In this document: in pieces, positions 1 to 6,760 of the stretch
Layout: the number at the start of each line of letters is the position of its first letter
How positions within the stretch are numbered: position 1 is the stretch's first letter
NCBI GenBank assembly: GCA_019415945.1
Contig: DXYF01000038.1
Coordinates: forward strand, 1 to 8,440
Direction: 5' to 3'
DNA from: Clostridiales bacterium
GTDB taxonomy: Bacteria; Bacillota; Clostridia; Oscillospirales; Acutalibacteraceae
DNA length: 8,440 nucleotides
Program-made: the position numbers and the translations under genes
The notes under the pieces: model-generated
What the model was told of the DNA's origin: nothing
Seen by the model: the letters and a program-made list of their open reading frames with translations, nothing else
The model's database searches: none

Positions 1-1
1 T

Positions 2-130
2 ATGATAACACAATTTCAGAGTTCTCGGATTGATTTACCACTTACTTTTTATCATACCTCTTTTAATAATGAGGAGATAATAATCAATCAGCTTGATATG
101 CTTTATTCTTTTCTGAAAAAAATCGGATGA
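2..130 (+). CDS. C-terminal end of an unidentified protein (partial, runs off left edge)
   Basis: An open plus-strand frame enters from the left edge and ends in TGA at 128-130, giving about 42 residues that finish with LYSFLKKIG. The ATG at position 2 need not be the true start, because the reading frame may continue outside the window. The composition (hydrophobic positions spaced as in a helix, then a basic C-terminus) looks like genuine protein rather than random AT-rich sequence, but I do not recognise the family. It is the only plausible plus-strand gene in the window and points towards the minus-strand gene block, so the two converge on the 131-707 gap, where a plus-strand terminator sits. 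It marks the flank of the mobile region rather than a part of it. Confidence 0.4.
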   Translation: MITQFQSSRIDLPLTFYHTSFNNEEIIINQLDMLYSFLKKIG

Positions 131-264
131 ATAATATCTAAGCAGGATAAGTGATGCAAAACACATTGTTGAATATGATTTGTGACTATATTTCTACTCA
201 AAACGCTGAATACACCATTCCTCCAAAAAAGCTATCCTAAACCATAGTCTGTTGATTGACACAC

Positions 265-393
265 CTACAAAAAACGACATCTTTTGATTGCTTTTTTCAG
301 AAAATCAAATGGTTCAGAAGAATCAGTACTTGTTGCGATAAAACTGATAACTCTTTTCTTGTCTTCATTTATCTCGACACTATTGCTATTTTG
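265..393 (-). pseudogene. Possible C-terminal gene fragment, family unknown
   Basis: On the minus strand a frame runs from just after a stop (TAA at 394-396) to TAG at 265-267, about 42 codons. It includes stretches such as EINEDKKRVISFIATS and PFDFLKKAIKRCRFL that have the alternating hydrophobic/charged pattern of a real protein C-terminus. There is no start codon with a ribosome binding site in frame, and the frame is closed upstream, so if it was ever coding it is a relic. I do not recognise the family. It lies in the AT-rich flank between two other broken genes, which fits a region that has accumulated rearrangements. Confidence 0.25.
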
Positions 394-457
394 TTAAAAT
401 GATATATTTGACCTCTATTTTTTAAATAAGCCCTAAAATAACTGTCAAATAATACAG

Positions 458-497
458 AAACACACCGCATGAAAATTAATTTTCGGCGGTGTGTTTT
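458..497 (+). terminator. Rho-independent terminator (plus strand)
   Basis: Arms 458-468 and 487-497 (core CACACCGC / GCGGTGTG) form an 11-bp stem. The apical part contains a second self-complementary AT-rich stretch, so the hairpin can extend inwards. On the plus strand the 3' arm runs into TTTTATT. It would end transcription from the partial gene at the left edge. On the minus strand the U-tract is poor, so it is a weaker stop for the chimeric gene ending at 708. Confidence 0.65.
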
Positions 498-707
498 ATT
501 ATCAGATATTCTTTTTTGAATTTTTATTCTGTTGATACATTTTATAGTAAAGACTAACAGCTGATTCCATTTCAGTAATTATAGCTGATTTTGTGAATAT
601 GTATATCTGAAACATATGTATCTCTTTAATATAGAGCATTATCAAGTATAATTCCATTAATCTCGCCTTAAAACAACACAGCAAGATAAAATTTATATAT
701 ACAATTA

Positions 708-1859
708 TTAATGAACACATACATCATTACTTGAGATATTACTAAAATCATGATGCTTGTGAAGATTTGTTTTTTCTATATTATTTTCTATATAATTTAG
801 AAGTGGTAAGTTATCCAGAAAATAATACATTTGTGGCACTACAAATTTTTCCATATCTTTTCTTAATTGCTCTAAAGTAATCATATTTGTTTCATAAAAG
901 TCGTTAATTTGCATAACTACGTTATAATGTTTCATATATTCATCAATTCTCTTTATAGCTTCGTTGTCGTATGAATATTTGTCTTTCCAAGACAACAATT
1001 CTGTCCTATTACTCAAATATAGTATTCCAGTTATTGCTTTTACAGGGGAACTGACATACATATACGCCATTATCGGTTCATTTGGAAACACTTTGCGATG
1101 TTCAAATATTTTTGTACCGTTTCTTATTCTTTCATATATGCAGTCGCACACTCTCTTGCCGAGCCACTTTTCACCGACCAGTCGCATTTCACCGCCAGCC
1201 TCGTTGTTGCCGGGAAACAGACTCGCCTGCCCATCAAGATAATGCTTTGTGCAGACCTGACCGTAACCGCCGTAGACATAACCCCAGCCGTTTTTGTATG
1301 CGTTCTCGCACCACTTGACAAGGTCGAAATTGTTTTTCGTGGTCTTGTCGGTAAAACCTGCGGTGCTGATTTCCGCACCTTTGATTGACTGCATCATCTT
1401 TTGGAACTCGTCATACTTTATATCCGTTCCGAATTTCTGATTGACGGCTTTTATCAAATCCTCATCAGACTGATTCTTCTTGAAACAGGATAAGAAGTTT
1501 TTGACAAAATTCTCATCTTCTGATTTATCGGACAGGGAGAACAGATAGATAACCTCTGCCTGTGTGTTATAGTCGGACAGTTTCTTGCTCTTGAGTTGAT
1601 TTTCGACCTCTGTCATCGTATCGTTGATAAGCTGTAAATTTTCCATCTGCTCGGCTGAGATATTTTCCTGTATGGACTTACCCAGCTTGTCGGTGTCAAT
1701 ATCAATACTGCCGTTAAAAATTGACACAACAGCAATAATCGGCATAACCACAATTATGATTATGCCGAGAACTATACCGCCTATAGTTTTCAAAACTTTT
1801 TTATCTGTGAGCAGAGCAACTGCTATTTTCTTTAGTGCCGCACCTATGGTTGCACTCAC
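708..1859 (-). CDS. Chimera: truncated NlpC/P60-type conjugative wall hydrolase fused to an ASCH-like domain
   Basis: The 383-residue frame starts at a GTG (1857-1859) behind a strong GGAGGTGA site. Residues 1-24 are a basic cytoplasmic end, about 25-48 a membrane anchor, about 50-180 a helical linker, and about 180-240 the start of an NlpC/P60 (C40 peptidase) domain (GWGYVYGGYGQ, FPGNNEAGGEM, then KRVCDC). In this family the last cysteine is the nucleophile and is normally followed by a V/S-G-L motif and about 100 further residues carrying the catalytic histidine. Here, directly after Cys240, the sequence switches to IYERIRNGTKIFEHRK and a region ending VPQMYYFLD, which resembles an ASCH/PUA-like RNA-binding domain lacking its first dozen or so residues. 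The second part is much more AT-rich. The hydrolase must be inactive; whether the fusion is expressed is unknown. It is the last gene of the transfer block, where a wall-opening enzyme is expected. Confidence 0.7.
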   Translation of the reverse strand: MSATIGAALKKIAVALLTDKKVLKTIGGIVLGIIIIVVMPIIAVVSIFNGSIDIDTDKLGKSIQENISAEQMENLQLINDTMTEVENQLKSKKLSDYNTQAEVIYLFSLSDKSEDENFVKNFLSCFKKNQSDEDLIKAVNQKFGTDIKYDEFQKMMQSIKGAEISTAGFTDKTTKNNFDLVKWCENAYKNGWGYVYGGYGQVCTKHYLDGQASLFPGNNEAGGEMRLVGEKWLGKRVCDCIYERIRNGTKIFEHRKVFPNEPIMAYMYVSSPVKAITGILYLSNRTELLSWKDKYSYDNEAIKRIDEYMKHYNVVMQINDFYETNMITLEQLRKDMEKFVVPQMYYFLDNLPLLNYIENNIEKTNLHKHHDFSNISSNDVCVH

Positions 1860-1878
1860 AAAATCACCTCCATAACGG

Positions 1879-1919
1879 AAAAAAGCCGATTGAATTTGTT
1901 AGAAATCAATCGGTTTTTT
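1879..1919. terminator. Bidirectional Rho-independent terminator
   Basis: Arms 1880-1893 and 1906-1919 form a stem of about 14 bp (GCCGATTGA against TCAATCGGT, one G-U pair) flanked by six A on one side and six T on the other, with a 12-nt loop. It works in either direction. On the minus strand it closes the small gene 1963-2196 and lies immediately upstream of the ribosome binding site of the chimeric hydrolase gene, which therefore depends on read-through or an unseen promoter. Confidence 0.8.
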
Positions 1920-1962
1920 GAATGTTTGAATGTTTATCTGTGAAAAATTAAAGATGTTATTA

Positions 1963-2196
1963 TTACTTAAACCAGTTTGAAAAGCTACTCTGATTACCTT
2001 CATTTCCATTTTGAATTTTTGTAAGCAAATCATTCAATTGTTCTTCTAATTCATCTACCTTCTTTTCAATCCCACCATCTGATTTCACGTTGCTTAACTC
2101 ATAAATTCTTTTCATTTTTAAATCATTCAAAATTTTCCCGATTTTATTTATTTCGATTGAGTATTCTTCTTTAATGCTATAGTTTAATCTTTCCAT
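1963..2196 (-). CDS. Small acidic coiled-coil protein of unknown function
   Basis: 77 residues, with ATG at 2194-2196 preceded at 7 nt by AGGAG. I do not recognise the family. Residues about 10-62 are predominantly helix-forming with a heptad-like pattern of I/L/V (ending KKVDELEEQLNDLLTKI), so a short coiled coil is likely; the tail (about 63-77) is polar and ends in NWFK. There are no membrane segments and no cysteines. The gene is clearly more AT-rich than the transfer genes on its right. It has its own promoter (2246-2274) and terminator (1879-1919), so it forms a single-gene transcription unit inserted between virB4 and the hydrolase gene. A small cargo, regulator or toxin/antitoxin partner is possible, but no partner gene lies next to it. 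Confidence is good that it is a gene, low for any role. Confidence 0.65.
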   Translation of the reverse strand: MERLNYSIKEEYSIEINKIGKILNDLKMKRIYELSNVKSDGGIEKKVDELEEQLNDLLTKIQNGNEGNQSSFSNWFK

Positions 2197-2245
2197 AAAT
2201 AAGCTCCTAAATTAATATTATATATAATTATAGTTTTTCCTTATT

Positions 2246-2274
2246 ATCATATCACTATTGAATGATTTTGTCTA
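2246..2274 (-). promoter_or_regulatory. Sigma-70-type promoter of the 77-aa gene
   Basis: Read on the minus strand: TAGACA (2269-2274), a 17-nt spacer, then TATGAT (2246-2251). The predicted start lies near 2239, about 43 nt upstream of the ATG. It is in the only sizeable gap of the transfer block (2197-2282), directly after the virB4 stop. Confidence 0.65.
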
Positions 2275-2282
2275 TAAATTTT

Positions 2283-4175
2283 TTAGCGCCCACCTGCACT
2301 GCCGAAAATTTCGGCTTTGTATTCAGGTGTCTGAACAAGTAAAAGATAGCGTTCATTACCGCACCTATACAGACAAGTGCCACGCTCACCGAATTTGATT
2401 AAGGCATACTCGTTTGGCTCAACCATAAGTGCATCTTCAAAGTCTTTCGGATTTATGTTACCGGGGAAGAATAAGAAGTGATGAGTAGGAATTGAAAACA
2501 AGGGTTTTGTGTATTCCTTAACGCTCGGAATCAGAAAATCGTCGATATTCTGACTGGCTAAAATCATGGCTGAGTCCTTTTTGCGAACACGCTTCATTGC
2601 GTTTCGGATATACTCAATGACGATGAGGTTAGATAAAAACAAATAGAGCTCGTCTATTGATGCAACGGTGTTTCCCTCGCCGAGAAGTTTGTTGCTCATA
2701 TACGACAGAATATTGAACAACATTGCGTCTTTGAGCCTTTTGTTAGTGTCGAGCAAACCCTTAACCCCGAAACAGAGAAATTTGTCATCGGTGATGTTTG
2801 TGTGACCGTTAAAATACTTTGATTCTGAACCGACGCACATTGAATGAATACCCAGACAAACCTCCTGCAGGATTTCTTCTGTGTATAGATATTTACGTTT
2901 GTGGTCGTAGGTCATATATTCTTCCTCACATAAGTCATAGAAATCGCTCATCACAGGAAAGTCAGACGGCTTTTTTGTGCTGTAATCGGTTGTGTCTGTA
3001 ATACCGAATCGTGCATACAGCTTCATAAGCAGGATTTCGATTGTATCAAGCTGTGCGTCTGTAAAATCCTTGTAAGTCCTGAAAAAGTCCTTTAAGAAAG
3101 CAATATGCTGTGATAATCGAGTAACTTTTGTAAACGCTTCCGGAATATACGAATCTTTCTCGCAGAAATCAAAATCTATTTCATTATCAAATTCAGTGTG
3201 CGAATTGCCTGCAAGCTCAGCTTGCTCGTTCCACGCTTTTGGTTCAAGCGGATTGATTTTGTATTTGCCCGACATGAAATCAATGTAACATCCGCCGAGA
3301 GCATTTGTCAGATCCTCATACTCCGCTTCGGGATCAAGGCAGATGATTTTCTTTCCGCTTTCACGAATGTTCGTGAGGATAAGTTTCAATAAATACGATT
3401 TACCCTGACCGCTGTTCCCGAGAATAAGGATGTTTGAAGTTGTCTTATCCTCAGTTCTGCGGTCAAAATCAACAAGGATATTCGTTCCGTACTTATCTCT
3501 GCCGATGTACAAGCCGTTTGGATCTGTCTTACCACTGAAATTAAACGGAAACAGATTTGCAACAGATGAAGCAGGCAGAACACGCTCATATAAACTGCCG
3601 AACTGATTACTGCCGATAGGGTTTACAGACAAGAAGCCTTCTTTCTGTCGTAAAGTCAGGCGGTCAACTTCAATTTTTGACCGTGTCAGTTCCATTGCAA
3701 TATCGGTTTGCAACTCCTTTAATTTCTGCTTGCTTTTTGCTTTAAGCTCTATGAACACAGAGCAATGCAACAAAGCCTCTTTGTTCTTACGGAGGTTTGC
3801 CATAAGGGTGACAACATCCTGTAAGTTGCCCTGTGCTTCTATTGTTTCATTTACATCGTTACCGCTTGATTTGAGCTTGTTTTTGCGTGTGGCATTCTGA
3901 ATTATTTTTCTCTGTTCCATACTCTCAACCAGCCTGTGGTAGATGCGAAGCGTTACTCCGTTTCTGTCTGCAAGCTGTGAGAGAATTGCCTGTTCTTCCG
4001 TACTCGGCGGATATTCCCTGACTGCCCACGCACTTCTGTATGAGTCACCAACAATGTAATAATCGGTAAAAAACTTTATTGTTGACGGCAGAATCATATC
4101 AAAGAAATCTTTGGTGTAGATTTCTTCTGCCTGTTCGGGTGTGAGTATCTTTTGCTTTCTTTTGAATAAGCCCAT
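2283..4175 (-). CDS. virB4: VirB4-type conjugative transfer ATPase (CD1110-like)
   Basis: 630 residues; ATG at 4173-4175 with AGGAGG 8 nt upstream. VirB4 proteins are membrane-associated hexameric ATPases that energise assembly and transport in type IV secretion systems. Residues about 1-240 form the N-terminal transfer-specific part; the P-loop GNSGQGKS is at 253-260 and LDPEAEYEDL follows at about 280-289, typical for this family. A Walker B-like SIDELYLFL is at about 506-514 (D508, E509), and ILASQNIDDFL at about 538-548 resembles the conserved motif after Walker B in the HerA/VirB4/FtsK fold. The C-terminus (FLFFPGN to FGSAGGR) looks intact, so this is probably a complete, functional ATPase, unlike several neighbours. 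It starts 13 nt after the sortase stop and is the best-preserved gene of the block. The family label (the type in C. difficile CTn elements) is from memory. Confidence 0.93.
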   Translation of the reverse strand: MGLFKRKQKILTPEQAEEIYTKDFFDMILPSTIKFFTDYYIVGDSYRSAWAVREYPPSTEEQAILSQLADRNGVTLRIYHRLVESMEQRKIIQNATRKNKLKSSGNDVNETIEAQGNLQDVVTLMANLRKNKEALLHCSVFIELKAKSKQKLKELQTDIAMELTRSKIEVDRLTLRQKEGFLSVNPIGSNQFGSLYERVLPASSVANLFPFNFSGKTDPNGLYIGRDKYGTNILVDFDRRTEDKTTSNILILGNSGQGKSYLLKLILTNIRESGKKIICLDPEAEYEDLTNALGGCYIDFMSGKYKINPLEPKAWNEQAELAGNSHTEFDNEIDFDFCEKDSYIPEAFTKVTRLSQHIAFLKDFFRTYKDFTDAQLDTIEILLMKLYARFGITDTTDYSTKKPSDFPVMSDFYDLCEEEYMTYDHKRKYLYTEEILQEVCLGIHSMCVGSESKYFNGHTNITDDKFLCFGVKGLLDTNKRLKDAMLFNILSYMSNKLLGEGNTVASIDELYLFLSNLIVIEYIRNAMKRVRKKDSAMILASQNIDDFLIPSVKEYTKPLFSIPTHHFLFFPGNINPKDFEDALMVEPNEYALIKFGERGTCLYRCGNERYLLLVQTPEYKAEIFGSAGGR

Positions 4176-4188
4176 ATCTTAAACCTCC

Positions 4189-5010
4189 TTAATTTCGGAC
4201 TGCTAACACAAGTATGCGGTCATCCTGATTGTTTCCGTAACAGGTTGAAAGCGTTAAAATCTGTTGACCGTAAACAGGTGTAATTTCTGTATCATACAAA
4301 GAATTTTCTATAGCATAAGATATTCTCTTTTCGTACGACGTTTCTGTTTCTGCTGTTGTGAATTTGTACCAAGAGTCATCGGATTTTACTTTCATAACAG
4401 AAAAGACGGAGTAAGCAAATGCCCCGTCTTTCGTTTCAAGCACAATTGTCGGATGATCCGTAAAATAAGAATAATCGGTATAGTTGCAGAGGTCTGCAAA
4501 CATTGTACCGTTGTTCATATGATGACCGTATATGATTAAATTTGTACTGTCGGCTGAACATCTGCTATCCATAAACGGTGTACCGCTGAAACTGTACTCG
4601 CCGTAGAAGTTTTTGTGCAGATACTTCTGCGGATTACTCGGTGTGTGCATAACAGGGTAATTGATTTTTGTTCCTGCTATACTTATCCAGCCGAAGCATT
4701 CACTATTCATTGAAATGAGTTCTGATATAGAATGAGGTTCATAATAGGTTGTATAATACATAGACTCTTGAAATTGACTTTTATCATCCGAATCACTGAC
4801 TTTTAACAGATTTGGTTTTCTTATAGTTGCTGACTCCGTATCCACGGTTGTTGTTTCCTCAGTTACTATTTCTGCAAGCTTTTCAAAGCTCTCATTCTCT
4901 TTGTACTCTGTGTACATCTGAGAGAATATTGAAATCAAACAGGCAATTATGATTACAGAAAATATGCCTATTACAATTCCCATTTCGATTTTTCCTTTAC
5001 GCTTCCTCAT
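4189..5010 (-). CDS. Class B-type sortase
   Basis: Sortases cut a C-terminal sorting motif in surface proteins and join the protein to the cell wall or a pilin. I take the start at the ATG at 5008-5010 (273 residues, MRKRKGK) because GGAGG lies 6 nt upstream; the frame also contains an earlier ATG at 5043 without such a site. Residues about 10-31 are an N-terminal membrane anchor, followed by a Thr/Glu-rich extracellular linker and a sortase fold from about 90. Catalytic residues are visible: His163 in NLIIYGHH, Cys257 in LTLSTC and Arg265 in DDRILVLAV. The coding region overlaps the end of the upstream transfer gene by 14 bp, which suggests translational coupling. Such sortases occur in Firmicute conjugative elements and presumably anchor an element-encoded adhesin; no protein with a sorting signal is in the window. 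The fold appears complete. Confidence 0.92.
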   Translation of the reverse strand: MRKRKGKIEMGIVIGIFSVIIIACLISIFSQMYTEYKENESFEKLAEIVTEETTTVDTESATIRKPNLLKVSDSDDKSQFQESMYYTTYYEPHSISELISMNSECFGWISIAGTKINYPVMHTPSNPQKYLHKNFYGEYSFSGTPFMDSRCSADSTNLIIYGHHMNNGTMFADLCNYTDYSYFTDHPTIVLETKDGAFAYSVFSVMKVKSDDSWYKFTTAETETSYEKRISYAIENSLYDTEITPVYGQQILTLSTCYGNNQDDRILVLAVRN

Positions 5011-5596
5011 TTTCCACCTCCGAAATGTACTGTTCGCCGTCATAGTTGGGCATCAAATCTCCGTTCATACTCGCCTCAAAATAGATTGCGAGAAAACGCT
5101 TTATGTCTGCTTTCTTCATTCGGGTTACTTCAAAACCCTGATCTGAGATGATTTTTTCAACCCTGTTTGCTTTCTGCAAAACATTTTCCGATTTTGATGA
5201 TTTGCACCTTGCGATAAACAGAAACTGCCTTGCGGTTGAGGTTTCGGTCTGAATACTGTCGAGAAAATTCAAATCCTTGTTAAGAATTTTTCTTACCTTT
5301 TCATTCTGTTCAGCTTCAATTCTGCTCTTGATATAGCTTTTGTTCGTATCGACGCACTCGCAGGAATCGGTACAGGTAATTTCAATATCCGGCACAGCAG
5401 AGAGCACCATCATCAGGTGGCGCACCTTTATTTCAATATTCGTGTGCGACAGAACAGAAATATTGGTCGGCTGAATCATATAGAAGATGAGTTCTTCCTT
5501 ACCGACCTTTAATCCGTTTTTCGTAAAGGTTTTTATGCCCAGTAAGTCCTGAACCGATTTGCCTTTTTGCTTTGTTTTCTTCTGCTTGTTTTTCAT
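4997..5596 (-). CDS. Conserved conjugative-element protein encoded ahead of VirB4
   Basis: 199 residues; the ATG (5594-5596) directly abuts the stop of the PrgI gene (TAAATG). There is no membrane segment or signal peptide. Residues 1-15 are very basic, followed by VQDLLGIKTFTKNG and a region IEIKVRHLMMVLSAVPDIEI (about 55-75), a paired-cysteine motif CTDSCECVD (about 75-83), and a C-terminal part with RQFLFIARCK and RVEKIISDQGFEVTRMKKADIKRFLA. From memory this is a conserved protein between PrgI and VirB4 in gut Firmicute integrative elements, sometimes labelled TraC-like; it may act as a detached N-terminal module of the VirB4 system, but that is inference. The last 14 bp overlap the sortase gene. 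It looks full length. Confidence 0.8.
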   Translation of the reverse strand: MKNKQKKTKQKGKSVQDLLGIKTFTKNGLKVGKEELIFYMIQPTNISVLSHTNIEIKVRHLMMVLSAVPDIEITCTDSCECVDTNKSYIKSRIEAEQNEKVRKILNKDLNFLDSIQTETSTARQFLFIARCKSSKSENVLQKANRVEKIISDQGFEVTRMKKADIKRFLAIYFEASMNGDLMPNYDGEQYISEVENEEA

Positions 5597-5869
5597 TTAT
5601 TTGCCCCTTTCTGCCCAAAAATAAGTCTGTTGAGTTGATATAAAATACTTCACAGCATAGCGTATAAAATCCAGAATGGTTGTATCTTCAAGTCGTATTG
5701 ACAAAAAGCCGAAGCAGAGTGTCACTGCAAGCGGAACTATTATCCTCGTCTGAGCGAGTATCAACACCGACAATAAAAGGGCTATGCTCATAATTGCAAA
5801 ATCACGCAAGCTCCACAGCCAGAGGTTGGCTGTGGCTTTGAGGTTTTGCGGATATAGATAAGTTGTCAT
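5597..5869 (-). CDS. prgI: PrgI-family conjugation channel protein
   Basis: 90 residues, ATG at 5867-5869 with AAGGAG about 10 nt upstream. PrgI-family proteins (named from the Enterococcus pCF10 system) are small inner-membrane components of Gram-positive type IV secretion systems, comparable to VirB3, and are almost always encoded just before virB4. The sequence has a short cytoplasmic start (TYLYPQNLKA), two closely spaced membrane segments at about 24-42 and 44-59, and a C-terminal tail with LDFIRYAVKYFI, the usual PrgI pattern and length. It starts 14 nt after the VirB6-like stop and its stop abuts the next ATG, so it belongs to the same operon. No damage is visible. Confidence 0.88.
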   Translation of the reverse strand: MTTYLYPQNLKATANLWLWSLRDFAIMSIALLLSVLILAQTRIIVPLAVTLCFGFLSIRLEDTTILDFIRYAVKYFISTQQTYFWAERGK

Positions 5870-5883
5870 AATATAAATTCTCC

Positions 5884-6699
5884 TTACTTTGCCGCCCTCG
5901 CAACACTTCTCGTCAGATTAACGGCAGTTGTAGTTGCGTGAACAATGCTCGTCATATTCACCTTAACTGATGAATCCAGTCCGAACTGCTGTGCAATTCT
6001 CGGCACTTCGTTTGATGCAAGCATTATTCCAAGCCCCAAAAGCACATTGCCGGGGAAGGTCAGCAAACCGAGGAACAGCAGAGTTGTCTGCATAAATGCC
6101 GTCAGGCACAGCGCCGCTATCTGTTTCATCCACTGATTAAAGCCGTCCTGATATCCTCGCGGAACGCTGAACATATACAACGCACCTACCGCCATCTGTA
6201 TGAGCAGAATTCCGCCTCTTTTGATGTTGGCAAAAAAGATTTTTATTACGCAGTAGGCAAAGGCTATCATACATAGCAAATTGAGAAGTCCGAATGTTGT
6301 TTGTATTGATATGTTGGAATCACAGCCTATTAATGCACAGTCGGGTTTGAGCTTTTCTGCTTTGTTCTGTTCAGGTTCAAAACCACCCAGCCTGTTGTCC
6401 ACATAGTCGGACAGCCACATTCCTGCAAAGGCTGTGTATGACTGCAATCTCCACATTGCAAGCTTGCCGATGTCAAGGTGGACATCTTCGAAGGGATAGA
6501 GAATACAGGTTACGCCGTCACTTTTGAACACAGAAACATTCTCAAACTTTGTATTGTCAAGAAGTATTCCCTTATCCGTGAGCATTTTATTAATGCCGTC
6601 CACCCATTCCTGTGTTTCACCGCCGCATCCCTGCAAGATGAGTCCTTCCTTACCGTTCATACGGCGGAGATCTGTTAGAGTTATTAGGTTTACTGTCAT
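5884..6699 (-). CDS. Chimera: element accessory-domain N-terminus joined to the C-terminal half of a VirB6/TrbL-like (CD1112-type) channel protein
   Basis: 271 residues; ATG at 6697-6699 behind AAAGGAAAG. Residues about 8-125 (DLRRMNGKEGLILQGCGG, QEWVDGIN, DVHLDIGKLAMWRLQ, KPDCALIG) are a soluble domain I remember from separate accessory proteins of Firmicute conjugative elements, where KPDCxLIGxDGNIF leads into further sequence. Here, after LIGCDSN (residues 123-129), it changes to a membrane protein: segments at about 133-155 (LLNLLCMIAFAYCVIKIFFA), 162-180 and 190-225, with the family motif IKRGGILLIQ, VPRGYQDGFNQW, EVPRIAQQFGLD and HATTTAVNLTR at the end. That is the C-terminal half of the VirB6/TrbL-like channel protein; the N-terminal membrane segments are missing. 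The frame is unbroken, so a fusion protein could be made, but channel function is doubtful. It is first in the transfer operon, just after a terminator hairpin. Confidence 0.75.
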   Translation of the reverse strand: MTVNLITLTDLRRMNGKEGLILQGCGGETQEWVDGINKMLTDKGILLDNTKFENVSVFKSDGVTCILYPFEDVHLDIGKLAMWRLQSYTAFAGMWLSDYVDNRLGGFEPEQNKAEKLKPDCALIGCDSNISIQTTFGLLNLLCMIAFAYCVIKIFFANIKRGGILLIQMAVGALYMFSVPRGYQDGFNQWMKQIAALCLTAFMQTTLLFLGLLTFPGNVLLGLGIMLASNEVPRIAQQFGLDSSVKVNMTSIVHATTTAVNLTRSVARAAK

Positions 6700-6717
6700 T
6701 AAAAATCTTTCCTTTCA

Positions 6718-6749
6718 TAAAAATAACAGCACCCGATTACGAGTGCTGT
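6718..6749 (-). terminator. Rho-independent terminator between lipoprotein and transfer operon
   Basis: Arms 6726-6735 and 6740-6749 form a 10-bp stem (ACAGCACTCG / CGGGTGCTGT on the minus strand, one G-U) with a TAAT loop, followed by TATTTTTAT. It closes the lipoprotein gene, whose stop is 12 nt upstream, and lies 19 nt before the start of the VirB6-like gene. No promoter is obvious between the two, so transfer genes may be expressed by read-through. Confidence 0.8.
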
Positions 6750-6760
6750 CTATACCTTAT

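Larger units (their letters stand above)
131..707. other. AT-rich intergenic stretch with gene relics
   Basis: No convincing complete gene is visible in this roughly 580-base stretch. It holds one clear terminator hairpin (458-497). A 28-codon plus-strand frame (154-240, beginning MQNTLLNMICDY) starts shortly after the upstream stop behind a weak AGGA. A minus-strand open fragment (265-393) is listed separately. A 72-codon minus-strand frame covers 502-720, but it has no ribosome binding site, overlaps the end of the chimeric gene and has the composition of translated AT-rich DNA. The sequence has the look of decayed chromosomal or element flank. Confidence 0.5.
1140..6699 (-). mobile_element. 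Remnant of an integrative conjugative element (transfer module)
   Basis: The order VirB6-like, PrgI, conserved 199-aa protein, sortase, VirB4, NlpC/P60 in one direction with overlaps or gaps under 20 nt (except around the 77-aa gene) is that of the transfer region of Firmicute integrative conjugative elements. Both end genes are chimeras that keep only one half of the expected protein, and no relaxase, coupling protein, topoisomerase, excisionase or integrase is present in the window. The limits given are the hydrolase breakpoint and the start of the VirB6 chimera; the element could extend right to about 8140 if the acidic tail belongs to it. Confidence 0.65.

Noticed and set aside
502..720. 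72-codon minus-strand frame downstream of the chimeric gene
   Set aside because: It overlaps the end of the chimera, has no ribosome binding site, and its Ile/Tyr/Phe/Lys-rich product is what translated AT-rich DNA gives.
964..1388. Several overlapping plus- and minus-strand frames of 78-96 codons
   Set aside because: All lie opposite or out of frame with the hydrolase chimera in its higher-GC part; none has family motifs or a start site.
1919..1936. Short tandem repeat TTGAATGTT in the gap after the small gene
   Set aside because: Two copies of 9 bases in AT-rich sequence; no evidence of function or of an array.
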